From Podocnemis expansa (Eukaryota; Chordata; Testudines; Podocnemididae): a stretch of 64,000 nucleotides of DNA. Within the stretch, counting starts at the first letter, position 1. Each line of letters opens with the position of its first letter. This document shows positions 11,266 to 21,778 of this stretch, one piece after another. Location: positions 1,433,147 to 1,497,146 of the forward strand of contig ML682122.1 of assembly GCA_007922195.1 (NCBI GenBank). Direction: 5' to 3'. A program made the position numbers and the translations under genes. A model generated the notes under the pieces. The model saw nothing but the letters and a program-made list of their open reading frames with translations. It had not been told where the DNA came from and searched no databases.

Positions 11266-11880
11266 TCAGGCCTTGGGGTGGGGGTGGGGGGCGTTCTGGG
11301 GGTGAAGCAGCCAAAACACTTTGGAGTGGCTGCTCCAAGGCCATGCATGCCACAGCTCAGCACTGCCACTCTCTGCACCTTGGGCAGGCGCAGCCAGCTG
11401 TGAGTAGGCTCGGCTGGCTGTGCCACGCTCACTGCAGGGAGGACAGGCAGGTAAGCTGGTGGAGTAGCTCAGGGGCTCAGCAGCTATTGCAACTTGGCAG
11501 CCAGTGTGGCAGGTGGCTAAGGGGCTGGCACGGCTCAGCTTGGCTGGGCTGTAGGCTCTTGCAAAGTGGTGGGCAGCTCAGGCCAATACGGTGCAGTGAG
11601 AGTTGGGAGCTGGCCTGGAGCTTGGCAAGTGCTGCTGCCTGAGGTTCATCCCAGACAAGCTGACCCCTGCTGGTTGCTGTGCCAGCCCGAGCTGCCCATC
11701 GTACTGGCTGGAACCTCAGGCAGTGGTGGCAGTGGCGCAGCAGGCCGAGACTCAGGCTGGCCTCCAAGTTGTGCTGCACCACATTGGCCCAAGCTGCCTG
11801 CAGCCAAGCTAAGCTGAGCCATACTGTGCCAGCTGCCAAGCTGTCCTGGCCTCTGATCCCTCAAGTCAGGCCATGCCACA
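11232..11880. repeat. GC-rich degenerate insert between DIRS middle and recombinase
   Basis: The stretch is built of imperfectly repeated CAGCTNGGCTGG-like words on both strands. The open frames inside it are low complexity and not believable proteins. Sequence on either side is DIRS-like, so this is probably a later insertion or expansion. Confidence 0.45.
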
Positions 11881-11883
11881 CAA

Positions 11884-12420
11884 TGTTGCAAGACCCTACC
11901 CCACAGTTGCACCTGAATGTGGTACTCCAGGCCCTGACTCAACCGCCTTATGAGCCTATTGACTCACATACCCTTTTAGTTCTATCCTGGAAGGTGGCCT
12001 TCCTAGCTGCAATAATCTCCGTCAGGTGGGTCTCAGAGATCAGGACCCTCTCTTCTGAATCACCATATATGACTTTCCATCTGGACAAGGTGCAGCTGCG
12101 CCCACATCTGGCCTTCTAACTCAAGATGGTTTCTCCATTCCACCTAAACCAGGACATCTGCCTGCCTATTTTCTTCCCTGACCCCCAGGTAACACAGAAC
12201 CAAAGAAAATGGCATACCTTTGATGTCAGAAGGGCATTAGGGACTTATATTAAATGAACAAGTCCGTTCCGCAAAATATTTCACCTATTCATGGCAGTCG
12301 TGAAACCCAAAAGAGGCAAGACAGAAACCACACAGTGCATCTTGGCTTGGATAGTGAAATGTGTTAAGGAGTGTTAAGAAAGATCACACACTCCCCTCCT
12401 TGAGAGGGTCAGGGCACACT
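11884..12420 (+). pseudogene. DIRS tyrosine recombinase remnant, copy A
   Basis: The frame reads LLVLSWKVAFLAA, then SVRWVSEIRTL (the arginine-bearing block usually SARRVSEL), DKVQLRPHLAF, a TAA at 12,117-12,119, then VSPFHLNQDICLP. FDVRRALGTYI and SPFRKIFHLF follow in further frames. These match, in order, the DIRS YR domain that integrates circular DNA. The last catalytic His/Arg/Tyr block is not readable. The gene is broken by at least two stops. Confidence 0.8.
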
Positions 12421-12832
12421 GACGGAGCCATAACAAGCAATTCCAGATCCTGGGGTGCATTCCACTTGGAATGTATCTTTTGCAATAAGTGACGCCTGAA
12501 GTGAGGGGCACTGAATGTGCCCTTTAAAGGAGAGGCTCCATTAAGCTGCTCTGGGGTGCCCAGGGCAAAGCCCCATTTGCCCCACTGTAGTTACAGCCCT
12601 GCACACTGAACAAGAATGCAAGCATTCTCTGTGGCTTTTCTTGCACCAATCCCAATCCAGGTGGACTGCACAGAGGCATCCTGGTCATCAGTCTGTATGT
12701 TCATGGCGTGTCACATGATTGTTCAACAAGCACAAGTGGATGCAGTGCTGGACAGAGCTGTCTGCAGAACAGGAAGGCAATAACTCCATCCACCATCCTA
12801 AATACAGCTCGCAGTCACCTATATCAGAATGA

Positions 12833-12960
12833 TGTGAGTAGTGCTTGAAGAAGAAAGGGTTACTAACCAATAAGAGTCCTTCTTTGAGATGGGCCGCTCA
12901 CATACATTCTGCACCCTCCCTCCATCCCCACTACTCAGAGTTGAATGAAAGAAGGGTCTG
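12833..12960 (-). repeat. Right terminal inverted repeat of DIRS element, copy A
   Basis: AGTGCTTGAAGAAGAAAGG followed by TTACTAACC is the mirror of the left end (TTCTTCTTCAAGTGCT in copy B). It closes the element after the YR remnant. Confidence 0.6.
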
Positions 12961-13089
12961 GGGAGGAGGGCAGGCTCAGGGTCATATGTATAGCTGTGGG
13001 TGCAGAGCTCTGAAGGGACATTGCCCACTGACCCTGGGGGAAAACCTAGGGCTTATTTTTTCATTACAATATATTATTTTATATATTAT

Positions 13090-13618
13090 ATTATTTCACG
13101 GTATTCACAAGTTTGTTAGAAATAGGCCATGGTATTTCTGTGGGCAACATTTTCTAGATCTACCACTGTAGGTGGCAGAAACACAGGGTGTGCAGAAAAT
13201 GTGAGTGCGATACGTAGGTAGGGGTGATGTGCCTAGCTTAGAGTGTCTGGCATAATGCTGTGTTGTTATCATAAGCATAGGTCATTTCTTACCTCCTTAT
13301 GTACCATTTTACAGGGATCATTACTCCACGGCAGGGACAAGTCTGTTAGGCATAGACACTGGCTTTTCTGCAGGTAACATTTTCTGGATCTAGCAATGTA
13401 GGTGGCAGAAACACAGGGTGTGCAGGAAATGTGAGTGCAATACGTAGGTAGGGATGATGTGCCTAGCTTAGAGTGCCTCGCATAATGCCATAATGCTGTG
13501 TTATTATCATCAGCCTAGGTTATTTCTTACCTCCCAATACACTATTTTACAGGCACGTTACTCCAGGGCAGGGACAAGTCTGCTAGACATAGACCCTGGT
13601 GTTTCTGCAGCTATAATA
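13090..13618. repeat. Short tandem array, unit about 235 bp
   Basis: Landmarks recur: GGCAACATTTTCTAGATCT at 13,143 and its variant at 13,373; GGCAGGGACAAGTCTG at 13,330 and 13,567. GTGGCAGAAACACAGGGTGTGCAG occurs in both full units. There are about two and a quarter units, and the last is cut by the LTR at 13,624. I see no coding potential. Confidence 0.8.
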
Positions 13619-13623
13619 CCCTG

Positions 13624-14415
13624 TGTCAAGGCTTTTTCCCCACTCTGGCACTCTGAGTGCAGAAGGTGGGGGCCTGCAACAGGCCAGAAAAGCCACTGGC
13701 CTTAAAGCCTGCTCTTAAAAGTCTCCAAGGCCTCCAATTCCTGGCCTTGGAGTGGTATCGCTGCCACCACCCAAATGCAAAAAAGCCTCTTGAGACCCAG
13801 GAAGGCGCACTTGGGAATTCCTCCCTGTGAGGTACTTGCAATCCTGTTTATTCCTCTCTCAGGAAAATGACTGAACTCCAGCTGCAATATGAGCTGGAAC
13901 TGGAACAGGGTTCCCTCTAGTAGCTGCCTGTGCAGTCTAAGGCATGGGCACACAAACCTCTTGCCTCTCAGGACACAGAACCAGAACTTGCTTAAAAGGT
14001 AGTAAACTCTTTAATCAAAAAGAACAGATGATAAACACAGAGAGTTGCTTCTCTGGGAATTAACTTAGGTAGTTACAGGGTAGTGGGATGGGGGTTGGGT
14101 TACATGTGCTTAGCACAGAGAAATCCAAAAAACAAGCCAAAAACAAAGAAAATACCCTGACCGTGTCTAAGTAAACATTCCCTGTTCTACCCACACCTGG
14201 TCAGTAACAAATTTAACTTATCTCTGGTAAGGATGTTGCTGGATTCTTCCTCAGGCCCCTCTGGCCTCCTCCTGATCCTTCCAGGAGCTCTGCTACATCC
14301 AAACAGCCCCAGGCCAGGCTGCTGTTACAGTCCAAAAGCCTGCACTTCGTTCCTATTGGCTGTCCTGGGACTCACTGACCAGAGTGTTAACCCTTCCTCC
14401 CCAAGGGTTATTACA
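13624..14415 (-). mobile_element. Solo LTR with 5-bp target duplication
   Basis: The unit begins TGTCAAGG and ends TTATTACA on the plus strand and is flanked by CCCTG on both sides (13,619-13,623 and 14,416-14,420). TG...CA ends and a 5-bp duplication are typical of LTR elements. Orientation is probably minus, because an ATTAAA box appears there near 14,011-14,016. A diverged copy of the same LTR family lies at 25,345-25,740. Confidence 0.82.
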
Positions 14416-14420
14416 CCCTG

Positions 14421-15496
14421 TTTCGTTTTGTTATGTTGAATGGTCTGTTATTGTTAATGTACATTATTATTTTCCTTAAAATATATTATTTTACTTAATA
14501 TGTTTATTCATGGCATGGGCAACTCACACATTAAGCATTTGCACTTTAAATGGCAGAAACCATAGGTGCAGCAGTTTCTGCAGCTTAAAGGTGAAGGTAA
14601 CCTGTTCAACATTTACCATACTATATACCAGAAACAGAGGAAGGCAATAAGTTTTGGACGACTCACTCTTTTTCACACTACACCACCTCAGCCTTCAGAG
14701 AGAGGCTGAGAACCCAATCTGGCGTCAAGCCCCTCTCCACAGAGTGTGGGTACTAGGTGCCAGTTCAGAGCCTGATCTGGAGCCCAGCTGCTTGTGCCTG
14801 GAGCAAGCAGCTTGGAGCCTGGTCAATTTCACAGACTCTGGGCCTGTGAAATTGACCAGGAACTGCCTGCAGAGAGGGGTTGGGTCCCAGATCCAGCTCT
14901 CAGCCACGCTCTGCAGGCTTCAGTGAGCCCTGAGATTCATTCTATAACTGTAAAAATACTTGCTTTGAACTTGTGAATTCAGGCAAGAAAGGTGGCTTCT
15001 CCAAAATGAACTATGAAATCTAAGTGGGCAGCTTTGAAACAACAAAATACTCTTATATTCACGAAGACACTCCACACAAGAAAATTTGTCCCATCAATTT
15101 GAATTCTGGAAGAAGAAAATAAAGGCATAAAAAAAGATGGCTGGCATGAGGTTTCTGTAGTTCTTTGTTTACCCTTTCACAGTGCCATAGTTACGAAATA
15201 ATAGCAGAGGTCACTAGGCCCAACTTGAAGACATTCAGGGCTGACGTATTATTGCAACTCCTTCATCATTTGGAACAACAGACTGGAATTAATTTCAGTG
15301 TCTATGTTGCCTGCTTTAAATATGTAAATATTGCTGTTTATGTTAGTTTAGTACAAGATGGGCTACATATATTGTCTTTGGTGGGAGATCTGAGGTACAA
15401 ACTAAGGTACAACTGCCATCAGTGGCTGATCTCTTGGGACAGAGAACAATTTGAATATGTTCTAATCTTTGGTGTAAGTGACCACTGACCACAACA
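14421..15496. other. Intergenic, with one strong hairpin
   Basis: No credible gene. AT-rich to 14,680, then a GC-richer block (14,690-14,930) holding the hairpin at 14,818-14,860. 15,120-15,490 is unremarkable. Confidence 0.5.
14818..14860. repeat. Perfect 17-bp inverted repeat with 9-base loop
   Basis: CCTGGTCAATTTCACAG (14,818-14,834) and its exact reverse complement (14,844-14,860) are separated by ACTCTGGGC. No U-run follows and no known element was recognised around it. Confidence 0.85.
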
Positions 15497-15720
15497 GGTA
15501 TGTCTACACTATTGGTTTCAGTAAAATTAAAGCCCCTAAAGTCAAATTAAACCAAGTCCTGGCCACATTGAGGAGGTATTAAGTCGACTCAAGCATTCAC
15601 TTAAGTCAGCTTAATAACTCTCACTTGTTAAGTCGACTTAGCAGTTAAGTCAACTCTACTAAATTGACTTAAGCCAATGTAGTCCAGGAGTTGGCTTAAT
15701 TGGCCTCTTAGCTATCTGAA
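15497..15720. mobile_element. MITE fragment with TATGTCTACAC terminus
   Basis: It begins GGTATGTCTACACTATT and continues with repeated AAGTCGACTTA-like words (15,585-15,675), as does 40,112-40,457. The other end is not clear. Confidence 0.5.
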
Positions 15721-15780
15721 ACATGGGGATGGGAGTGGAGAGAAGTTGTGAGTGTTCCCAGCTGTGTGCAACATATCAAA

Positions 15781-16140
15781 CCCCCCCCCCCCATGTGTTA
15801 GCCCCAGCCCCACAGCCCTGCATCCTATCACTAAAGCACACATTGCCTTCCCCCAACCTGATCCAGCATCTCTCCTCTTCTCAGGCCAACACCATGTGTC
15901 TCCCCTTCTGCAGCCCAAACCCATGTCTCTCCCCTTCTCAGTGCAGTCCCGCATCTCCACTCCCCCTCAGCCCGACTCGGTGTGTCTCCCCACTCTCAGC
16001 CTGACCCTGTGTCTCTGTTACTCATCCGGACCCTGCATCTCTCCCTCTCAGCCAGACATTGCATTTCTCCCCCTCTCAGCCTAACTCCACATCTTCCCTT
16101 ATCAGCCTGCCCCATGTGTCTCCCATTCTCAGCCCAAGAC
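15781..16140. repeat. C/T-rich degenerate tandem repeat
   Basis: About a dozen imperfect units of 25-32 bases built on CTCCCCTTCTCAGCCC...TGTGTCT. It opens with a run of C at 15,781-15,792. The Ser/Pro-rich open frames here are a by-product of the repeat. Confidence 0.75.
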
Positions 16141-16150
16141 GCCTGATATT

Positions 16151-16480
16151 GTAAAACAAACAAGGAGTCCGGTGACACTTTTCAAGACTAACAAGTCTAT
16201 TTATTGCAAGAGCTTTCAGGGGAGAAAAATCCCACCTTCTCAGATGGTTTGAAGATGGGGAAATTTACAGAATTGGAGGAAAATAAATGCAAGGGAGTGT
16301 AAGACATAGGATCAGGTCACAATATAACAGCAAATAAAGACAGTTGTTACAATTCTAACACTGGGAAACATCACAAAAAAAAAAAAGAAAGAAATTGCTA
16401 TTTCTTTTAGATTAGATTCTCTGAAAGCAGGATTAAATCATGACTGGATTTTTTTCCCCCATTACAACAGGTGATTTGAC
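16151..16480. mobile_element. Copy of the GGAGTCC-GTGGCAC dispersed repeat (1 of 4)
   Basis: It shares ACAAGGAGTCC, a GACTAACA motif, AAATCCCAC and GGAAGTGTAAGACAT-like words with 28,491-28,862, 33,321-33,940 and 34,262-34,460. The better copies have mirrored ends (AGGGGTAGCCGT-type), so this is likely a MITE family. This copy is partial. Confidence 0.55.
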
Positions 16481-17329
16481 TTCACCCTTCTCTAAGTGCT
16501 GTTTCCCGATGTTTAAATGTTAACAACTGCTACTCCCTGGCCCTGCACTGGCAGCAGGGATGTCACTGTGCTGGGATCAGCAGGCCAGAGGCCCTGGATC
16601 TCCGACCTGCGGCTCCGGGCCACTTCCAGCAAGAGGTGCAGGCTTGGAGATATCTGCTGATGCTTACCAGCAGCAGCAGGGGCCTGATCCAGCTTTGAGC
16701 CTCCTGCAAAAGTCTTGGAGCTGGAGATGGTCCCTGCCACTTTTCATAAGCAGCAGAAGCCATCTCTGAACAGCAGCTGCTCAGCAATCGCTCCTGCCAC
16801 TTGTAGCACCGTCTCCAGCTCTAAGCTGCTTGCAAGTAGATCAAAGCTGGATCAGGCCCTGGCTGCTACCAGCAAGCAGCAGTGGCAGTGGCTAGATCGG
16901 GCCCTGGAGCAGGATCAGGGCCATATGTGGGGGGATGGGTCCCAGGTCCAAACCCGCCACCACTAACTCTCTTGGCAGGCAATTGGCCTGTCGTACCTGT
17001 TCCAGAGCCAGAGGAGTCCAGCCAATGCATGGAAGGTGTCGGGTGCTTTGCTGGCACATCGCTGGGCCACGTCAGGCTTACTGACCACCCTGGGCTCCCT
17101 GTTGCCACACACAGTATGAAGGACAGTGTGGTCACCCATTTCCTGTAGTAAAGGAGCAGCTGGGAGAAAGGGGCAGTTCTGTTGTGGTGCAGCTACCCAC
17201 AATGCACCACTCCTATGTTCACTGGAAATGGGCAGTCTCCTGGCATTTTAATTGTGGATGCTCTAAGCTGACTTATTACCTTCTACTTTAAGCAGATGGT
17301 GTCCCATGTCTCTGGAAAGAGTTTTAATC
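16481..17329. other. GC-rich low-complexity intergenic block
   Basis: Between 16,530 and 17,130 are CAGCAGCAG- and CTGGATC-type words on both strands, which give many short shadow frames. I recognise no gene or named element. Confidence 0.4.
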
Positions 17330-17441
17330 TATGAATGTAAGAACTGCAATATTGGGTCAGAGCAATAGTCTGTCTAACTCAATATCTTGTCTTCTAAAGC
17401 CAGGAAATTGAGAAGGAAGGCAAGAAACATGTAATCACCAT
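17330..17441 (+). mobile_element. Left half of a split LINE/SINE-like fragment
   Basis: ATTGGGTCAGAGCAATAGTCTGTCTAACTC matches the dispersed repeat at 39,091-39,400 (GTGGGTCAGACC...). Its continuation (TTCCCAGCTTCTGGCAAACA) resumes at 18,300, beyond the MITE at 17,442-18,278. Confidence 0.6.
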
Positions 17442-18278
17442 GGGTATGTCCACACAGGGCTTTTATTTCGAAACAACACTGGTTGTTTTGAAATAGAAGT
17501 CCCTATGTACAAACAACGTTTTCTTGTTTCAAAAGGAGGGAGCTCCTCATTCCAAAACAAGAGCCCTCCTTTTGAAACAGCTTAAACCACTTTGCTTTTG
17601 AAAGGAGGGTTATTTCGAAACCAGTTGTTTCGAAATAAGCCATTTGGACATGTTATTTCAAAACAATCCTTGTTTCAAAATAATGAGGACCTTCCTACAA
17701 GGGTGCATAGCACCCTGGGGGGAAGGTCCCACCCCCCTCTCAGCACCCTGGCTAGGGATCAGCACCCTGGCAGGGGTGCTGAGTGGGGTGCAGGGGGTCA
17801 GAGCGTCCCCCAGCCAGCTTCCCCCCTGCTTCCCCTTACTGGGAGCAGCGGGGGATGGGAGCCTCAGCCCCCTTCGCTCCCTAATCCCCGGCAAGGGGAA
17901 GGGGGGGAAGCTGGCTGGGGCTGCCCCCAAGCCTGGGGCGACCTGCCCTCCCGGGCTTCCTCCACCCCCCGTGGCTCCTGCCTGGCACGGGGGGGCAGAG
18001 GAAGCCCCCCACACTGGGCAGGAGCCACGGGGGGGGGCAGGGGAATCCCAGGGACGGGGCCTCGGGGCCTAGAACAGGGCCTCCCTCCCCCTCCCCTCTC
18101 CTATTTCGAAATAGCATGTCACACTGGACCTGCTATTTCGATTCCCTCCTTTTTGCTTATTTCAAAATAGCTTTTTTGTTATTTTGAAATAAGGTATTTT
18201 GAAATAAGGCTTTATTTCAAAACAGCTTGTTTCGAAATGGCTTGTTTTGAAACAAGGGCTTGTGTATGGACATAGCCC
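17442..18278. mobile_element. hAT-like MITE with repeated TATTTCGAAATA words
   Basis: The 837-bp element begins GGGTATGTCCACAC and ends GTGTATGGACATAGCCC, so it has imperfect terminal inverted repeats. Both flanks carry TTTCGAAA-type words; the centre (17,700-18,090) is very GC-rich. The 192- and 142-codon frames inside are low-complexity and not genes. It splits an older LINE/SINE-like fragment. I could not fix a target duplication. Confidence 0.7.
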
Positions 18279-18470
18279 ATATGATTAGTCCTTTTTCACC
18301 CATTCCCAGCTTCTGGCAAACATACGCTAGGGACATTTCAGAGTATTGTTTTCATCCCTTCCTATACTTTCCATTCATGGATCTATCCTCCATAAATATA
18401 GCTACTTTCAAAATCTAGTGACACTGTTGGCCTTACATTTCAGAGCAGAATTTGCAGGTTTTCCTGATGA
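18279..18470 (+). mobile_element. Right half of the split LINE/SINE-like fragment
   Basis: ATTCCCAGCTTCTGGCAAAC...GGATCTATCCTCCAT continues the repeat broken by the preceding MITE. The same words, more diverged, occur at 39,210-39,310. Confidence 0.55.
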
Positions 18471-19064
18471 ACGTTTTTCACTTTGAATAAATTAGAAGGA
18501 GAAGATATAACAAAGCCATAGTGCAGTCATAGTGGTATATAGAATGGATTTTCACCTTGTAAATCTTCTTCTTTGACATGTATAAATATGGGAGGATTTT
18601 GGTTTCTAAATCCTTAACATGCTTACAATCTCTTTAGTGACTGGCCTACTGGTCTACCTCCTTCTACTTCAGTTCTATAAACCTTCTATAAAAGCATACT
18701 TTCTTCTGTTATTGGACATGACCTACCATGGCAGTCATCTTGCAGTCAACCGATACAAGACCACATCCTGCTGGGATTATCGGCCTTAACTTTTGACACT
18801 GAAAAATGTTTACTTTTCTCTGCTTAGCTGTTTTTAATGGGTATGTTTCTCCCCCACCCCCATCACACAGTTGACGTACAAGTGGTATTGACATCTTATC
18901 TCTTTGTTTTCTAAAAATCAAGACTACCAACAGAAGCTTTTGAAAATGCTGAAATACGATTAACACAAGAGCAATCACATTTGATTTTTTCCACTATAAA
19001 TTCTTGAGTTGTCAATCAACTGCTCTGATAACTAAAACTGTTCACCCATTTCATGTGAATGTCA
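18471..19064. other. AT-rich intergenic, nothing recognised
   Basis: No credible open frame or repeat motif was identified on either strand. Confidence 0.5.
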
Positions 19065-19960
19065 TCAACATGGAGAGTCAGTTAGTTGTTTATTTCTGAT
19101 TAGTTTTCCTTCCAAGAAGTCAATATTGTCCACATGCTCAGGATGTTCTAATGACATGTCTTGCAATTTCAACCCTCCTTGATGGGTTTCTATAACCCCA
19201 ATCATCAGAGAATGTGTTAGAACATTACGTGATGTAAGTGAGAAAACACATCTTGGGTATGCTCCTGAATCTACAGAAAACCAGCCTGTGATACAACTGT
19301 CGACCCTCACACAAATGATTTTGTTGTGGTACATTTCCTCAGTGAGGCACACTAAGTCCTTAGGCACTATCCAGGTGTTGCAGTATGTAGAGAGCTGATT
19401 GATACTATGAGCCAAAAACAGCTGCAGAATCTATATACTTTATGAACCAACTTTGGTAGCTCTAATGGTTTTCCACTAACATTTCCCAGATCTTTCTATA
19501 AATAATGAAATAAAATAGCCTCTGGAGCAGGAAATGGGGACGTCCATCTCCCTTGAAAATTACCTAACCATTGGGAGACAGAGTCATTCTAATCCCAGTG
19601 CTCAGACCCCTTGATTAGCCTTCTGCTAGCCACCAGCTCCTGGATAATTTGTTCCAACAATAATGCTGAATTTGAGCTTCACAGTATCGTCCTGTGTTTC
19701 CAAGAATGCTGGCCATTTTTTTCATAGGTTTCTGTCTCTGGTAAATCTTACCTGCACTTCATCCACCCGGTCAAATGTCTGTAACTCAGAGTGCTGGCCC
19801 TGAAAGGCCTACTCACCCAAAAGATGTGACCCAATTCAGCAAGAGAAAAAAACATCTTCACCTAAACCTCATATGTACTGATTATTGCTATTTCTCATCA
19901 TAACTGTGTCTTGGCCTCCGTAAGAATACCAGATTCAAACAAAGCTGCTGCCGCATAAAG
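19065..19960 (-). pseudogene. LINE reverse transcriptase fragment, RTE/L1-like
   Basis: The 116-codon minus-strand frame contains CVRVDSCITGWFSVDSG followed by a degraded RQGCVLSP block, then HQGGLKLQDMSLE and HVDNIDFLEGK. In intact relatives this spacing has the QGxxLSP motif and a YADD-type catalytic box, so HVDN marks a lost active site. Upstream sequence (19,440-19,960) is probably the same element but has many stops. Clade is uncertain. Confidence 0.6.
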
Positions 19961-20284
19961 CAATATCTCCACGCATGGTCAGACCCCTCTCTAAATACTG
20001 AGGAAAGAACAGGTCAAAATGGCTCTTGGAAGGGTGGGAAACAAAGTTGTGACTTGTCTGAAGAAGTGCAGTTTCCCATATGGTAGCCCTAGTCACTGCA
20101 CTTAGAGAGAAATGAGGACCAATAATTTTCTCAAGCTTCAGTTCTTCTAGAATAGAATCAATCAATCCAACCCAAACCCTATGGACACTATCACAAGAGT
20201 TGGGATAGGGATGGTTTGGAGTCAATGACTCATTACACATTTCAAAGTTGGACTAAGTATGAGAACTCACATGATAAGACAGTG
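19961..20284. other. Intergenic, unrecognised
   Basis: A 101-codon minus frame (19,935-20,240) is open but shows no motif I know. It may be the decayed 5' part of the LINE at 19,065-19,960. Confidence 0.35.
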
Positions 20285-20885
20285 TAATCCAATCTCGTAG
20301 ACTGACAGACTCAAAGGTCAGAAGTGACTAGTATGATGATCTATTCCAGGCATGCCCAAACTGTGGCTCAGGAGCCACATGCGGCTCTTGAATGAAAAAG
20401 TGGCTCCCAGAAGAATGTCAGCAAAGCAATTCAGGAAAGCAGCCGCAGCCTAGGAGTTCAGAAGCGGTTCGAGACGGTGGGGAGAAGTCTTGGCATGGTC
20501 AGGGATGGTGAGGAGAAGAGCGGCATGGTCGGAATTAAAAAAAAAAAAAAATCACCACTAGCCTGTAGTCTTCAACATCGAGCAGCAGCTAAGTTTTTAC
20601 TGTATAGGTTTAATTTTCATGGTAACTTTAAGTAATTAGTAGAATGTGACATTACTAGGATCAATATTTGCCCTCATCTTATGACAAAACTAAAGTTTGC
20701 AGTGAATTTTAAACTTAGTAATTCTGGAGTAGGTAAAAATATATGGCTACATGCCTCAATGTAGCTCTCGAAGGTTTAATAATCAACTTGTGTGGCTCTT
20801 GAATTCCATAAGTTTAGCCACCCCTGATCTAGTCTGACCTTCTGCACAATGCAGGCCTCAGAACCTCACCCACCTACTCCAGCAA
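20285..20885 (+). mobile_element. Old CR1/SINE-like fragment, split by a hAT MITE
   Basis: CCAATCTCGTAGACTGACAG (20,289 onward) and, after the insert, TCTAGTCTGACCTTCTGCACAATGC (20,828 onward) are contiguous words of a common sauropsid dispersed repeat. Confidence 0.6.
20347..20826. mobile_element. hAT-type MITE with 8-bp target duplication
   Basis: The 480-bp unit starts CAGGCATGCCCAAACTGTGGCT and ends TTAGCCACCCCTG, giving CAGG...CCTG inverted ends. The flanks ATCTATTC (20,339-20,346) and ATCTAGTC (20,827-20,834) agree at 7 of 8 bases, the size hAT transposases make. It contains no transposase and a poly-A run at 20,537-20,550. Confidence 0.82.
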
Positions 20886-21778
20886 TAAGCCTATGATTGG
20901 ATTATTTACGTACTCAAATCATGATTTAAGGACTTTAAGATACAGAGAAGTCACCAGTAGGTGAGCCATGTCCCATGACACAGAAGAAGGCAAAAATATG
21001 TGAAAGAGTCCTCTGCTCTTTGTCCAGCCCAGCCCTCTTGGAGCTGGGGAGAGAGAGCTTGTAGAGACAGGGGCTGGAGATGGGGGAGAGCAAGAAGGAA
21101 GAGGCTGAGCAAATTGTTTTCATGACAGGAAAGAGGGCAATATTCCCATCAAGGCAGGAGCCTGTTGTACAAAAGCAGTAGCAGGTGTGGGTGGCAGGGA
21201 GCCAGTTAGACAGCTGTTGTTGTTTGCTAAAGTGAGGGATTGAGGACAACACACCTCCACTAGTGACGGCATTGGCTTCTGGCCCTCACCGGGGGGCCCC
21301 CACCAGCAGCACAGTCTGAGAGCCAACACTGACGCTGGTGGCAGTGGGATTCAGCCCCAGACTAGGTCTGGGGTTGGGCAGCGGTGGCAGGGTCTGGCCT
21401 GAGCCCGGATCCTAGATCTGCCACTAAGAGCAGCATCCAGCCCAGGCCAGGTTCCTGAGGTTGCAGATGGTGGCAGGATCCATCCCCCAGGATGCCACTG
21501 CCAAGATCCAGTCTGGCTGGGATTCAGAGACATTGCTGCTGGGAGGAGCAGCCAGCCAGAGACAGGGGATACCACCAGCATGGTGAGGCTAAGCTGGGCT
21601 GGGAGTGGATACCTCAGTGGGCATCGTGAAACCATGTGCACCTTTGGGGTACTGTCCCACAGAATGCAGTTTAGGCTGCCTGTGGACAGTTGGGGCAGAG
21701 GTATTTGCAGCTGACAAGCTGCACACAGCCAAGGGTGGTAGGCTGAAGGGGCTAATGATGGTTTCACCTTCCCTCTAG
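20886..21778. other. Region upstream of the Harbinger Myb-like exon
   Basis: Probably includes the 5' part of the Harbinger element, but I found neither the left inverted terminus nor a trihelix exon. 21,250-21,620 is GC-rich without a believable frame. Confidence 0.4.

Larger units (their letters stand above)
5977..12960 (+). mobile_element. DIRS-type tyrosine-recombinase retrotransposon, copy A (decayed)
   Basis: DIRS elements use a tyrosine recombinase instead of a DDE integrase and end in inverted repeats. Seen here in order: a left terminal repeat (TTGTTCTTC..., 5,977-6,020), gag with Cys/His clusters (from 6,204), a solo LTR that interrupts gag (7,222-8,220), the gag C-terminal half (8,225-8,950), a poorly readable middle (9,200-11,230), a GC-rich insert (about 11,232-11,880), tyrosine recombinase remains (11,884-12,420) and a right inverted repeat (12,833-12,910). 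The length without inserts is near 5.3 kb, normal for the group. Outer borders are approximate. Many stops and shifts make it inactive. Confidence 0.82.

Noticed and set aside
15781..16140. CRISPR-like repeat array
   Set aside because: Units vary in sequence and length and lack spacers of regular size; it is a degenerate C/T minisatellite in vertebrate DNA.
17592..18170. 192-codon frame in the MITE centre
   Set aside because: GC-rich low-complexity sequence inside a non-autonomous element; no domain and no codon pattern.
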